Shown in pieces: positions 13,861 through 27,500 of a DNA stretch of 64,000 bases. The translations under genes were made by a program, and so were the position numbers. The notes below the pieces were generated by a model. It saw nothing but the letters and a program-made list of their open reading frames with translations, made no database searches and was not told where the DNA came from. Source of the stretch: Chionis minor (taxonomy: Eukaryota; Chordata; Aves; Charadriiformes; Chionididae); assembly GCA_013398295.1 (NCBI GenBank), contig VZSF01000635.1:186001-250000 (forward strand). The letters run 5' to 3'. Each line of letters opens with the position of its first letter. Within the stretch, counting starts at the first letter, position 1.

Positions 13861-15991
13861 CAACTTTCATAGGTTGTTGGGTGAAGTGCCATACCTCATA
13901 CATTAAATCAAGCCCGTCCTCCTCAATTATTCAATATTCTTCATGAATTGACAAGGATCCTCGTCACGCAGTGAAATTCTGTAATCTGCAAGGAATTTTT
14001 CCTGCATGAATAAAATGACTGGACGATTAAAAGAATCCATTTTGAGTAAAACAAGATGGCGGTATAAAATGAACAGATTATTTTAAGTTTTATTTGCCAG
14101 CCACCTGACTACCATGGTGCATAGTAGTCCTTTGCTATGGGAAAATAACAAGTGCTTCTACCTTAAGAGCTGAGACCAGTCTATTTACAACAATGTATTA
14201 AAATAAGTAACGGAATAAAAAAAGTGCATCTCGAGATCAGATGAACCAACTTTCCACTGGCATGTAACTCATACGCAGAACCCACACTTTTTGATGAAAC
14301 ATTGCTGTTTCAGTGTAAAACGCTGAAGTCCAAAGTATAAATTGTAACAGACAATATGGGCTGACTGCCGACAGCTGGCTGCTGTCCTGAAATTTCCCAA
14401 AAATCTTATTTGCAGCCACAGTAAGTCGGCCATAGCACTACCTGCAACAACTTTCCATATGCCAGATGACAATACACTATCTCGCCTATAAACCAACATT
14501 TTTTATAAAACTAAAATTAAACACTTCTTAATAGGGAAAAAGTAAGTTGGTATAGCCCTGTCGCTATTATCAACAAATGGCCAACTCTGTAAACATTGCT
14601 TTCCTTTCAAATCCTGAAATCAAATGTGTAGCACTGATGCAAGTTACAGTTGCAGAATCAGGTGCCAAAGAATTTCCAGTTTTTCTAAAATAACGGAATC
14701 AACTTCTAGTGCTGAATAAGGTTTTAAATTACTGTTGCCTCTTTTTCCTGAACAGAAGTATTCTGACCAACAATCCTGACAGAAAAGATCTCTGCAGCGA
14801 CACTAAAAATGGACATCCACCTGTGAACAATACAGCGCGTTGCTTTAAAGTGTACCCAATTGATTAAGAATAGTGCTGGGATTATGGATGGAGAAGCTAA
14901 AGGGACAAAAAAAGATGAAAATAACCTTAAGCCATGGCTATGTAACATCCAATTACACTTTTGGCATGATTATATATTATCCTGTCTAAACTATTCAAAG
15001 TCATGTGAGTCATGGAAAAATATATGTAAAGCTAAATCAGCCAGCTTCTTCCAGATTTCAACTAAATACATATTTCAATTAGTTTAAATTAATTATAACA
15101 CAAAATGTTCTCAAACTTGACCCTACTTACTACATAACTGAAGAAAACAAAAATATGTGACAACAAATCTCTGCTTGCAATAGCTGTCAGTGTCACATAT
15201 GAAAGAAGTTCATTTCACTAATAAAGGAAATAGAATTGACGCATAGTTTTAAAATTAAATTCAGCTATTCCATAAATGTAATTCAGAGTTTTAAGGTGGC
15301 TCTCAAGGCTTAAAATCAGCATTGAGACTCAACTGTGCCACTCAGCTTCTAGAGAATTAACGAATCTCAGTTTCATCTTCATTTGAAGACACATACATTT
15401 AAAAGAACCACAAAATCCATCACCACCAAGCCAGAACACTCCAAAATAAACAACATACATTTTTTACGGAATAATTCAACACAATCTGCACTATTCTCCT
15501 AATGCAAATGAAAACTTGCAGAACTAGCTAAATTACAGGGTGGTGTGCCATTCTTAATCTTCACAGAAATGTAGGAGTTCCTGTTTCAATCATTTCTATT
15601 GTTTGAAATACACCAGATAATGGAGTGGCTGCCACAGTAGGCAGAGACTGACTTCTAGGTGAAGCTAATTAATGACTTAATGTATGACTTACTGTAGGTT
15701 TAAAGGAATTACTAGACAGTGGTGAAGGTCGATGTGTGAGACACTTGCAAGTACATTAAGTGACCTGTCTGAAACTTCAGCATTGTCTTTGTTCTACATA
15801 CATTGATTATTCCTAATCTTTGATTGTATAATATATTTAAGACAAAGTCAAGCATTTCAAGTACCTCTCTAGTACCTGAAAAGGTAAAATCCCCTTCTCA
15901 GCACACAAGTACATACCCTGCACATCATAGTATAAAAGGCCAACTAAGCTTGACTGAAAGGCAGCCTGTCTCTCTCTATTTCTTAAAATAT

Positions 15992-16010
15992 TAAATAAAT
16001 AAATAAATAG
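15992..16010. repeat. Short (AAAT)n microsatellite
   Basis: About four and a half units of TAAA/AAAT, following a poly-pyrimidine stretch (15967-15981). Confidence 0.75.
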
Positions 16011-19000
16011 TATGATGCCCAAAACCAGACCACAGAACAGAAATGGCATCCTCTGTGAAGGCACTCCACCTATTCCAGAAGTCTAGGAATTTGCAACTCT
16101 CTAGGCCACTTGGTAGGATAAAGCAAAATAACTTCACACTAAGGGGTTGGAATACAGCCAAGCAAAGCTATTTAAGGGAAAACACAACAAAACAAAAAAC
16201 CCAACAGTCTACACTGAATTCCCTAGACACACCGCAAAAATGAGGGAGACAGTTGCTGTATGTGGTAAATGAAGCATTTCCAAAAGCGCTTTAAATACTT
16301 AGGTACATCTGATTTCTTGTATTAGCCAGCGCACATTGTGCTGTCTATTTTGACATGAACGTGATTTCTCATATCTGTTAAAGACAGCAAAATACCTTGT
16401 CTGCTCCAGAGAAGCTGGTACAAATCAGTGGGACCAACCCTGACCAGACACTGGGATCACCATGCCCACTCGTGTCAGCAAGTCCCTTTACAATTATTTT
16501 ATGCTTTACTATTAGGTGAACTAGTGAAACAGAGGGAAAATTAGTCGTCATGGCAGATTTGCTCAAGTCAGTGTTTTAAAAAGCCTGTAACCTATTGTAC
16601 TGTAAATAAATTAAAGCAAACACCGGAAAAGTTATCAATAAGCAGGCTATAGTAAAAGTCACTTTCATCACAACCCAACTAATGAGAAGGGTAAAAAATA
16701 CCTTTCTCCTACTGTTGCAACTGTCATCTGTCTCACAGGGTATCTCCACACTCGTTTTGTTGGTTAAGAAATGCAAATTAGAAATCCCCTATTCTTCCAT
16801 TTGTTTTGTACAGTGAGCACAATTTCTGCATGAACGTCCAACTGTATTTCCATCTTCTTTGTGTCACAGAAACCTCATTTACCAGTCATTCTTTTCCATA
16901 TGAAAAGATCTATAATGAGGAGTCTTTCTGTCATTGCCCTGCTCCTCTGAGTCAGGAATTTTCATTTCCCCCTAATGCTTGCTGCTGTAACTGCAATTTC
17001 ATTTACCATCATCTCATACCCGAGCGTTAACGCAAGCACATCTGTGGCTGGATCGTGGAAAAGATTCAGTATTGCCTCCAGAGTTGCATATCGATTAAAT
17101 GGTTATGAGAAACCAGACGTTTTATTTACTATGTTCTCATATGGTACATAGAACCAGGAAGGTTTATTCACTATTTGAAATGACAGTATATCATTCCAGT
17201 TAGTCACCTAGCAAAAACATCTGTATGAGAACACTGAATATAAAAAGTAGGACTAGCATTCTCTCAGAAAACAACTGAAAAGGCATAAAGTTATCCAAAA
17301 GCTAAAAATATATTTTTAGTTCGCATCTAAGCAGTATCGTGAAAGAAACCGATTACTGTTTGTCTTGAGGAAATAATATCGTTCAAAAATATATTTCTAG
17401 TATTCTTTTCTTTTTAACACACAAAATAATTTACATGTGCTGAGACAATTTTAGATTTTCTGTGTTCAAATAAACTTTTATGTTGCCACAGTTGTTCAAA
17501 TCACCCTTGCAAGACCTGACTGACCTAGTAAGCCGAGAGGTTTTTCTTCTCTATGTAATTCATTTCTTTTTACTATCTACATCATATGTAATGCAATTAC
17601 GGAGGTTCATTTAAACACACCAGTTACAAACTAGCAAGGTTAGACGTAATTACTCAGTGTAATCACAGCAACACAGAAATCAGAGCAGACTGCAAAACTA
17701 AGCTGAAAAACCAGGTAGTAGAAGGCAATTTTAAAGGTGTAGTGAAACCTCCCACACCTACTTTATTTGAAAGGGGGCAAAAAAGAAAACAAGAAAAGCG
17801 CTTAAAAACCCCCATACACCCAAAAAACCCAACACCAAACACTGTCCAAACAGAAGGACTATGAAACATTATTCTTGCAAGTACAAGCCCATGTTATAAG
17901 GAATTAAAAGATGTATCGGCATAAAATGTGAGAGGCAGTATTATATTACAGTGGTCAGCCAAGAAAAGGACAGGGCCGTTTGTCCAAAAGAATAACACTA
18001 ATTTGAAGTGGTGTATTGCAAAGAGATAAAAACCTGCTTTCGGCAGACAGCGTTCTCCAGCCGAGCGGCAGGAATACTGATTCACACATACCTGCTGTCT
18101 TCCATTTTCTCCTGCGAGACTGTCATCTTCTCAGCTTTCTCAGCAGATATCCTGCCACTTGGCTTTTTGCCTCCTTTCTACAGGAAAAAAAAAAAAGAAA
18201 AATAAAAAATAAGTATTTCTGTAGTGCTTAAGGAAAGTGCCAAAAATGGTGTAATTTATGATGTGCTAGTGTTTTCCTTTGCATTCATAAGTTAAGAACA
18301 AATGCAAAATCATCAGCAATTGAATATGGTGGAATTGGATTTACATATGTTAAGATTCTCTCATGATTTCATATTATTTATTTCTGTAAACAAAACTGGA
18401 TCCTGGTCACTAAACTATTAGCATCCCCTACAGTAACTCGAGCCAAATCATAAAAAAAGATAAAAGCCAGAATATACAACCCAGAAGAATCTGTAACCAG
18501 AAGTTGTATCAAATTGTCTGATCTGAAACTGTTTTGTTCCTTTTTAGAAATAGAATCTTACTGGAAATGAAGGAAATCTATACCTGAACTTTCCGAATGA
18601 GCACACCTCACTTTCTCAGTTCACCCAGCAGCATTTAGGCTTTTCCCTAGAATTTTCCCAATACAGTTTCAAGCCTTCAGTCAATCGACCAAGTTATTTT
18701 CTGGACTATTTAATGGAATTTTACCTGCCTACACCATTGTTTTCTTTATTTTAGTGTATCATATCCATGCAAATATACTGTTGTACTTCAGGGCTGGCAT
18801 AGATAGAAGTTTAATAGCTTTTACTTTTCTTTTTCTGAAACAGTCTTCAGGATGCCACTGTAAGAAGTACTTGCAAAGCCTGAGAAATCATGTTCACAGT
18901 ATTGCACAAAATAGGATTTTTTTCCCTCTTTTCATTCAGGTGTAACAGAACCGATGCCATCTCGTATGATTTTTATCACACCAATACAGGGAACACTTAG

Positions 19001-20689
19001 ATAATACTGCAATTACTCATGATAATTTTATACCGACCTACCCTGCAGAAATTCAGATTTAACTACTAAAAAAATTCTGTTCCCTGAAAAACCTGCAAGG
19101 AGGATGTTTTGGTCATGGTCTTCATGAGCAGAAACTTGAAGAACCATTTCATAACATGAACCAGAAAACAGGAGAATGCTTTGCTAGGTAATTTCCCATC
19201 CTGACAGGAATATTTTGTGTTGGAAAGCTGTTGTTAAATAATTCAGGACAAAACCTAAAAATAGCAGTTTGTCTCAAATTCTGTGGGGTGAAGTGTGAAA
19301 GAAAGATAATATTCTAACTAATACTTTATCCTAGCTAGAATACCTTAAAGTAAGACATTTCTAATTGTGAATGCTGCAGTCATCTCCACTCTGCCGTAAC
19401 TTTATCATTATATGGCAAGATAAAAGTGAAGTCTTTCCTCTGCAAGGACATTAAATAACACCTTTCTCTCCATCAGGTTTTGCTGTGGTAGCAGTATTTA
19501 TCCTCTGGGCAACGAACGAGAGGCACAGTGCTTACAGAGTAACTCCGGGTTCTTAATGTACTAACAGTTTCAGAATAGTTCCTGTGTCACTAAACTTAAC
19601 CCTTTTTAAAAAAAAAAAATTATTATTAATTGATAGCTCTTGTGATAGCTTAGAAACACAGTTTCTAAGGAAAAGTTTAACAGGGAGAAGATACTTTCAG
19701 CAGCGCACTACAGTCACAAGGCCAGTATAACTGGGATCAGGGATGGGAAATCAAGTTTAAAAAAAAAAAAAGAGAAAAAAAAGGAACCCCACTCAACTTT
19801 CCTTCTTTAACAGTGCAGGGAAGGAACATCAGTGACCCTGTAGGTAAGCAAGAAGAGGTGAAAGTTTCTACTGCAAATATTCTCCTGTTTGATAAAAGAG
19901 GTTTGCACATAATGTATTTATTGACACGGTGAGTGTCAAGATACTTGAAGTGACAAGTGAAGCTACAGTTGTGTGATCTGTGGAAGCACCAGAAACACCG
20001 AACTCTTGAATTCACACTGCGACTCATTGGATGACCTTGATGCAGAGGGAAGCGACAGTACGTACCTGGCTTACTAGGAATGGCAGAAGTACTTAACTGT
20101 CATTAAGTCTACAGTTGTGAATAGTCTTGAAAAAGAATAAGTGCCATAGCTGTTAGGCCTACAGAACACTCACTGTGTCACCCAATATCCTTCTCTAATA
20201 GCGTCCTAAGTACACAAAGCAAATAACGCGCCTTCCATAGGAGACAGTGAACGCAACTCCTGCCTTTATTTATTGTCTTCCCACCTTTTCCAATGGGGTT
20301 GCTAGTAGAATTTTGCCCTCTTGTTTATTTAAGAGCCTCTTAAACACCAGCGAAGTCCTTTGTTTAGATAATCCATTTATTTAGCAAATTCTTCATGCCA
20401 ATCTTTAGCTGAAATTATCTCAAAATAAGCAGCTGTTCAAAGAAAGGGGTTTAAGGTCAATGGTTTCAAGGCACCTGACAGGATTTCACATTAGCCATCT
20501 CAGAAACCTTACACATCTATAGTCATTTTCCTGTTGCCCCACAGTACTGGTAATAGGGCACCAAGAAGGTTTAAACAGCAAATCACATCGCATTAAAACA
20601 CACTACCCAGACAACTACCTAATAAGGTTCATAAATTCCACTTTCACATGCTTTCAAAGTGAAGCTAAAGCATCCAAATCACAGCATCA

Positions 20690-20900
20690 CTCCTTAAATA
20701 TCCCCTTCATGTTAATTTTAATTACAATAATTATTACTTATCACCAAGACAAAGATCATGTGCCACCTTCGAGCGATAAGTGCCAGCAGGATGACTACTT
20801 TCATAACAATCATTTAAGATAGGGCAGCTTGACCTCTCTGGGAGTGAAATATCAATTAATTATCTTTTTACAGCCAATTCAATTACAGCACACTAATCGC
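20690..20900. promoter_or_regulatory. Candidate conserved non-coding element
   Basis: Contains runs of homeodomain-like sites (TTAATTTTAATTACAATAAT, AATTAATTATC) together with AACAATCATTTAAG and GACAAAGATC (a TCF/LEF-like core) in unique non-coding sequence. No open frame fits. Regulatory role is inferred only from motif density. Confidence 0.22.
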
Positions 20901-21486
20901 CTGTGTAGGACATCAAGCCAGAAGTTGGGGGCGGGCAGGGAAAGGAAGGAAAAAGTACTGGCAGTGAACAACCCCCAGTAAGGATGACAAGGCAGTAATC
21001 CTACAGTTGCAGATGTAACGCTTATTAACATCACACAAATACTTATCAGCTGTTTGTAGCAGACTTAATGCTGTAATATTGTCCTCATTTAACTGCACTT
21101 TTTTCAAAATAAAGCGTTACTGGTCCTAGGGGTAATAGACATTTCATTTAAAGGTGACCAGACACACTGCATTAGTCTTTAATGTTAGAGTCAATTCACC
21201 AAAGAGCTTTGTTCATTAAGGGGAAAAAAAAAAAAAAAAGGAGGAAAGAAGAAAGATTATGTCTTCAGCAGAAAGCAAAATATATTTAATTTTTGTTAAA
21301 TAAACTAATATTAAATCAAGTTACTAGGGACTATTTCATTATTATACTGATTCCAAAGAAAATTATGAAGTGCAATTTATCTACAATATCTCTGTACTAT
21401 GCACGTACTATTCCACTATGGTTTTCTTCTGCTGCCTTAATAGAGTACTGATCTTTGTGTCTACTTCCCATAAAGAGTTCTGATAC

Positions 21487-21582
21487 CAACTGAATTTCCT
21501 TGAGAAATGGGTTTTGCTGGCAAGCCTCCTGAATCCGGTACACAGTAGGAATCAACACAAGAGTAATACACGTAGCATTATT
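21487..21582 (-). pseudogene. MORN1: Possible MORN1 exon following the MORN repeats
   Basis: A good acceptor (TGTCTACATTCCAG) and donor (TTG|GTATCA) bound 96 bases with one open frame of 32 codons. Its end, QEACQQNPFLKEIQL, resembles the human segment MEVAQGSPFSVNVQL that follows the last MORN repeat (shared E, Q, PF, QL), and near its start ATCI parallels ATRI. The preceding exon (39725-39820) ends in phase 1, which would put this exon out of frame, with TAA as the second codon. So it is either a decayed exon carrying an extra base or a chance match. Confidence 0.35.
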
Positions 21583-24500
21583 CTGGAATGTAGACAGAAA
21601 GAGTATCTCCATAAATAACTATTGCTGTCTTCAGCCACCTGAACATTACAAATCCAGGCTGAATTTCATGAAGTTTTAGTACTCAAGTATTACAGTTGCA
21701 AATGGAACCAACTGTTGCTACAAAATAAAAGGTTAAACCCAAGAAAGATTATTATTAAATCACATAACAGGATTATCAACACCTAAGGAGAAGAACGAAT
21801 TAACATTGTCTCCACATGACAGGACAAGAAAAGTTGACAGCCACCCTCACTTTCTCTTACAGCTACGGACAACTGAGTTCTCAGCACCTCGTATTTGGAC
21901 CTTTCAAGATGAGGCAGGGTGAGATACAGGAACTTCAGTTTAGATTGACACACACGGCATGAGCACTACACAAAAGCAGGCATAGTCACATCTCTTTCGT
22001 ACGAATTTTCTCTAAGACGGTCATTGGCAATACGTGCATTGCCAGCCGTTTTCAAAGAGGTAATTTAGCTCTACTGCCAAATTCCATTTACTAGTGCTCA
22101 GCAAATGGCCAAAACACAGTAAAACTGAGGAACTAAAGCTGTGTTCCCATAGTGAACATCATGACTGTTAGAATTAAGCAAATTATTTTTTTCTCCTTCC
22201 AACAGAAATAACCATCAACTTGTGATAATACTGGCTTTAGGTCTTCTAATTCAGTTTCCAAACTTCTTTTTCCTTAGGGCTACATTTCAATAGGTCTTAT
22301 ACTAAAAACTATGTAACAACATAAGCAGTAACATAATTATGTCATTATTGTTAATTGTATAAATATATTTTCCTATTTTATATACATACTCCTTCTTAAA
22401 CAAATGTTAAACAACGTCTGTGGCTACACCTGGCCGCTAACACTGGAGAGGCTATTGCCATTTGGGTTAAAACTTTTTTTAGGGGAATGCTACATTTTGC
22501 TACGTTCCAAAACAGGTATTCTGTTAAATCAAACCGGCATTTTTTTAAACATACACACACTGTAAAACAATTACTAAAGGAATTTATCTCTCGGTGTTGC
22601 TTTAAAAATACAGCCAATGTTAGAAAACGGTGTTCAAATTACCTATAATAAAAATAAACCACACTCGCTAGACTGCCAGAGTTTCCATACGGAAAACACA
22701 TTGTATGTTTCCACTAGCAAAACCCAAACTTCCCTAATGTAAAACACAGATAACATATTTAACAAATAGTTCGCTTTCACTGCTGGTTGAAAAACATGAA
22801 CCCCTGAAGGCACCAAGACTGAAATCAACCATTAACTGAGAAAATTCTGTTCCATCAGTATATTGCAAAGCTAACTTCAAGTAACAAAAAACCCCAACAG
22901 TATGTCAGAGCAAAATTTTAGGTTAATTTGACAAAACCCGAAGCATTTAAAACTAAGAGTTCTGTATTAGCCTTAGCTTATGCTGTTGAGCCCAAGTTGT
23001 CTTGCTGCAGGCTAAAGACCTTATTCAGCATACGTATGCATTATAAAACGTGGAGAAGTAAGAAAAAAGAACTATTACCAGCAGCAGCATTATTGTTGTA
23101 TAGGTAAACAAAATCCTCAAAATCCTGAACCGTGGAGGCTGAGTCAACCAAGAATTCCAAGTATGTAGCTCCAGTCAGGGTTTACTCCCCAAAAGTATCT
23201 TCTTAATGGCTGCATTTAAGTTTTCACAGCCAAGACGCATTAGAAGGGATTTAAAGTACCATATGTACTTTAGATAGAATGTATGCTTATATGAAAAAAA
23301 ACCTGTACCCATTTATCTCAACAGGCTCATATTATCTTAGTTACACAAGTAAGATAGTAAAGATAATAAACCTATCCACCAGAAGTACAAAAAAACCCCT
23401 CTGTTGATTCAAAAGATCCTCAGGTAAGTTTAGTTTAATCATTTAAGAACAGATGTATTACACATATATTCAACAAGACCTGAAAAGGAGAATTAAATGG
23501 ACAGTCTGCGAGCAGGAGCAGTAGCTCCTAGCCAGAGCAGAAGTTCTACACCCATCAGCTATTTACCACGGAAGTTTTTAGCCAATTAAATCTGAATATT
23601 CACTAAGAGATGTGAAATGTTACACTCTAGATAATTTAACCTCCACAGAATTTTTTTCTTGTGTTTGCTATATTAATTCACTTTGCTTCAAAATAAGCCA
23701 AGTTCACTATTTTAGGGTGAAGTTAAAAGCAGCAGAGTGTCCAGATCCCTAGTAACAGTAAATCTTTCATTCTGTATCTTCACACAAACCCACTGGAGTT
23801 GATCACTCTTACCACAAGTGGAAACTACAAGAGTTACGTAGCTATATCTCCACGACGGAACTTCTACAGCAAGTGACAACATGGCCAAAAGCAGCCAGCC
23901 CATCCCGACTCCTGTTCTGCTGAGAAAGCCGCACTCCCAGGCAGCAACCTGGAACTGCAGCCTACAGCAATGATTCTTCACTACAGTTGGTCACTGCCTT
24001 TAAAATGTTAAACACCTATTTAATTTGATCTTTGGAAATACTGAATTCAAGTGTTTTTAATTGAAAAACAAAACGAAAAAAATCTTACAGTGAAGACTAC
24101 AAAAACCTTCTATTTTTGACCCTAAATTTACCTTATTTCTCTGTATAGTAACTTCAGTTAACCACAGATTTTTCTTATGAGAATAACTCTCATCCATATT
24201 AAAGCATTCTGGGGAAACAAAGACTTCAGTCAGAGGGAGGGTTCATCAAACCCACTAAAATTATAATCATTTAATAGAAGTAATGACTACTCTGTATTTA
24301 AAATATTTTCCCAGGCAGCACTTTAGCATATTGTGTATTCCAAACAAAGTGCTATTGCATAATCATTAACTCTGCACTACGTAGATCTTACGAAGCATAT
24401 AATACAGATTCTAGTAAAATAAAGAATATTAAGGGGGTTTTTAATGGATAGCAAACATATACACATATGCCCATTAAGATTACAGGGCAGACTTTTGTTG

Positions 24501-27500
24501 GCTATAACATAGTTCAGATTAGATGCAGTGTTTTGAGTTGTGTAAAGGAAAAGTAATGTCATTATTTTATATACAGAAAAGCAAGACTAGAAGGAAGTAA
24601 TCTGGCCAGTATCACTCAGATTATCTGGCCTCAGAACACAAAACCTCTTTTACCTCCCACTCCCATGTCACATTCACTGGATTGTGGTATTACACTAGAC
24701 AACCATATTTTCTGAAACTACTAGACAAAAATTCCTATAAACATCCAAAACCAAAGGGACTAACAGACATTTTAAAAACTACACAATAGGTTTGGAACCT
24801 TAAGACTCCACCACAGTGAAAACTGTTTTAAAACTGCAAGTATGTAAAACTGTCTTAGAAATGAGAGGAAAAATTCTTCCTTTTTTTTTCTTTATTGTCA
24901 ATATGATGTAAGGTTATCCTCAAATATGGGATTTTTTTTTTCCTTTTTTAAGTGTTCTCAAATCCGATTTGAAAATAATTGTTTGAGACATATATGCTGC
25001 AGCCAGTCAGACAATAACAGTTCTGCAATTATCAGCACCTGCATTACAATTCAATGGATTTAAATTACCAAGGGGCCATGGCAGATACCCTACTGACAAC
25101 AATTAGCATAAAAATGTTCCACAGTTTAAAGCTGTGGGTGGGAATTACAAAAGGTTAACAGACTAAATATAAAATCTTTTTGAATATAAAATCAATGTGC
25201 TTTGTTACCGAAATCTGGGTACTATAATTTAACCAAAATAGGGTTTAGAGTATCTGGCAACCTTCCATATGTGTGAGCTTGGCTTTTCTTTTAAGCAAAA
25301 TGCCGAGCAGCCAATCTGAAAGTTTGAAACAAAACAAACCAAAGACCCGAAGAAAGGAAAGCTTTTTCTTTTTCTTTTTTATATTTATTTTCTTAAGCTT
25401 AGTACCAGAATGAACACCACTCTTATCAAGGCTCAGAATGATCCTTTTATATGGTCATAGTCAAAATCCCAAATTATTTTAGTGCATGATTTAGAGAGGG
25501 AAATATTTTAGTGGTCAAAATAAAGTATGCTAAAAGTTTCTTGACTCAACTGAACTCTAATAACAAATAGTTTTCTCAACAGGTCATCACTACACCACAC
25601 CACCTGTATTTTCAGAAGTGGCTTCTACTTCTATGTAGCTACCAGGAGAAATAAAAAAGAAATAATCTGGTTTTCATAATGCTTGGGACCACAGCTTTGT
25701 TTTATTTAGACTGAAGATACAAGCAGAACAGATGAAAAAAGAAATTCTGCTCATTAAAGTACTAAACTGAAATGTTGAATTTGATGAGAACATAGAAGTA
25801 TAATAGACATCAGCAAGGAGCATCTCCAGTAAACACACAAACTCGATAGTCTAAAATTTTATCCAGGTTGTCCTTTGTGTTTTTTGTTGACACGATAAAT
25901 GGTCATAACGGAACTCTGGATCTAGATAAATTCAAAATAAGAACCTTGACATGAAAGGTTAATTCCTTTTACCACCCAATAATTTATCTTTTTTAAAAAA
26001 CTAATTAACAAGTCTCAGAATAATATAATTACCTGGGAAACATATCATAGACTATAGAAGCTGCAGTAAAGCAAGGCAGATAAGAGACTTGTACAGTTAG
26101 ATTCTAACTCCAAATTGATGCCTCATTAAATTGAGTTAACATGGATGTGCTTGACACATGCTGGGCCCCCTTTTATCACAATTACTGCCACATCTCCAGC
26201 ACTCCTTGCAAGTCTAATAGAATCAGCATGTTTAGGACTAGCCCAAGGTTTCTAATTGCAAAATCAGCAAACATGTTAATCATCACTTTGTTGCCCCGTT
26301 GTTGTGAAATGAGATTACAGATGTGCACAGAGATTATAGAGAGGAATCTAACAAATTGATTTAGCTACTATTTCAACACGGTACTGTAAGATGCTTTTCA
26401 TAATTCCTTTTAGATGTATTTTTGTAAGGCTACCAGTGTACTAACATTTGTCTAAACGGTGAGCTAAGTTACCAACTTTTATACGTGTTGTGATACAACA
26501 GTATACGAACAGGACCTCTCCTCCTCCCCCCCTCAAGATTTCCTAATATTATAGCATACCTACTTTAGTGAATATTAATAAATATTTTAATTAATATTAG
26601 GAATACAAAAAACACAGATGAGAAACAACTGCCTAACTGCAAAATTAAGGAAAAAAGTTGGTTTTCAGGGACAAGGTATGAGGGTAGGGGTAAACGATGT
26701 AATGGAAAGAAGCGCCAACACTCTCAGTTCCAGAGCTGTCATTTTCCAGACATTATCACCAATGGACAAATGGTTAGAGATAAAATTAGTTAGAAGCACT
26801 GCATAGCAATCGCTGAGTAGTTTTAGGGGTTACAGGGAAGGTTAACATACACTGAACCTTGACCTTCCCTGTGTTCAGGCAGATGCCTCCATTCAGCTCC
26901 TGCAGGCGCTGGTTCTTCACTCCAACCGAGATCTCCTGGGATACTACAGATAACCATGGGACAGCGTGCTCTGGCCGTGTAAGTGCACTGCGGCTCCTGT
27001 CCCAAGGGAGTTAGTGTACGTTTAAATTCACAGAACTTATGCACACCAAGACTAATTCCTTCTTTTAAGCAACCGCCTTGTGGCGCTGAGAAATTGATGG
27101 GAAGCAACAATCGCTGCCCCTCAGGAAGGGCCGCACACCAATGGAATGCCCAACTGTGGGCTGTAACAGGTTCTTGCTACTACACCCGAGTAAGTGTCTT
27201 TTCAGGCCTTTAAGTGAACCAAAAGAGAAACTGTTAAGAAAATAAAGTTATCATACACAGTTTAGATACTAAATTTACATATTGTTGCTAATGAAAAATT
27301 ATTTCTCCTTAGATGACTAACTTGCATGAGCCTCAAACCTAATTTTTCTTATTCCATGTCATATGTGGAGAAGTCAGGCTTCTTTACTCTGAAAGTACAG
27401 TAATCACTACAGTGACGGGTTCACACAAAATTCCAGATAAAATGATCAAAATTACAATAAATATCTATCGGCTAAAAGCAGCAGAAACTGCTAGCTGAAA

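Larger units (their letters stand above)
7801..21486. other. MORN1 intronic sequence, no exon recognised
   Basis: Long AT-rich stretch. The exons for the middle of the MORN1 C-terminal half should lie here or just beyond, but I could not identify them; they may be degraded or too divergent. A small CpG-rich patch lies at about 10785-10860, an (AAAT)n run at 15992-16010, and a stretch at 13480-13860 has the composition of a conserved non-coding element. Confidence 0.45.

Noticed and set aside
26823..27110. 95-codon minus-strand frame in a GC-richer patch
   Set aside because: Composition suggests possible decayed repeat or exon but no motif, splice context or similarity was found.
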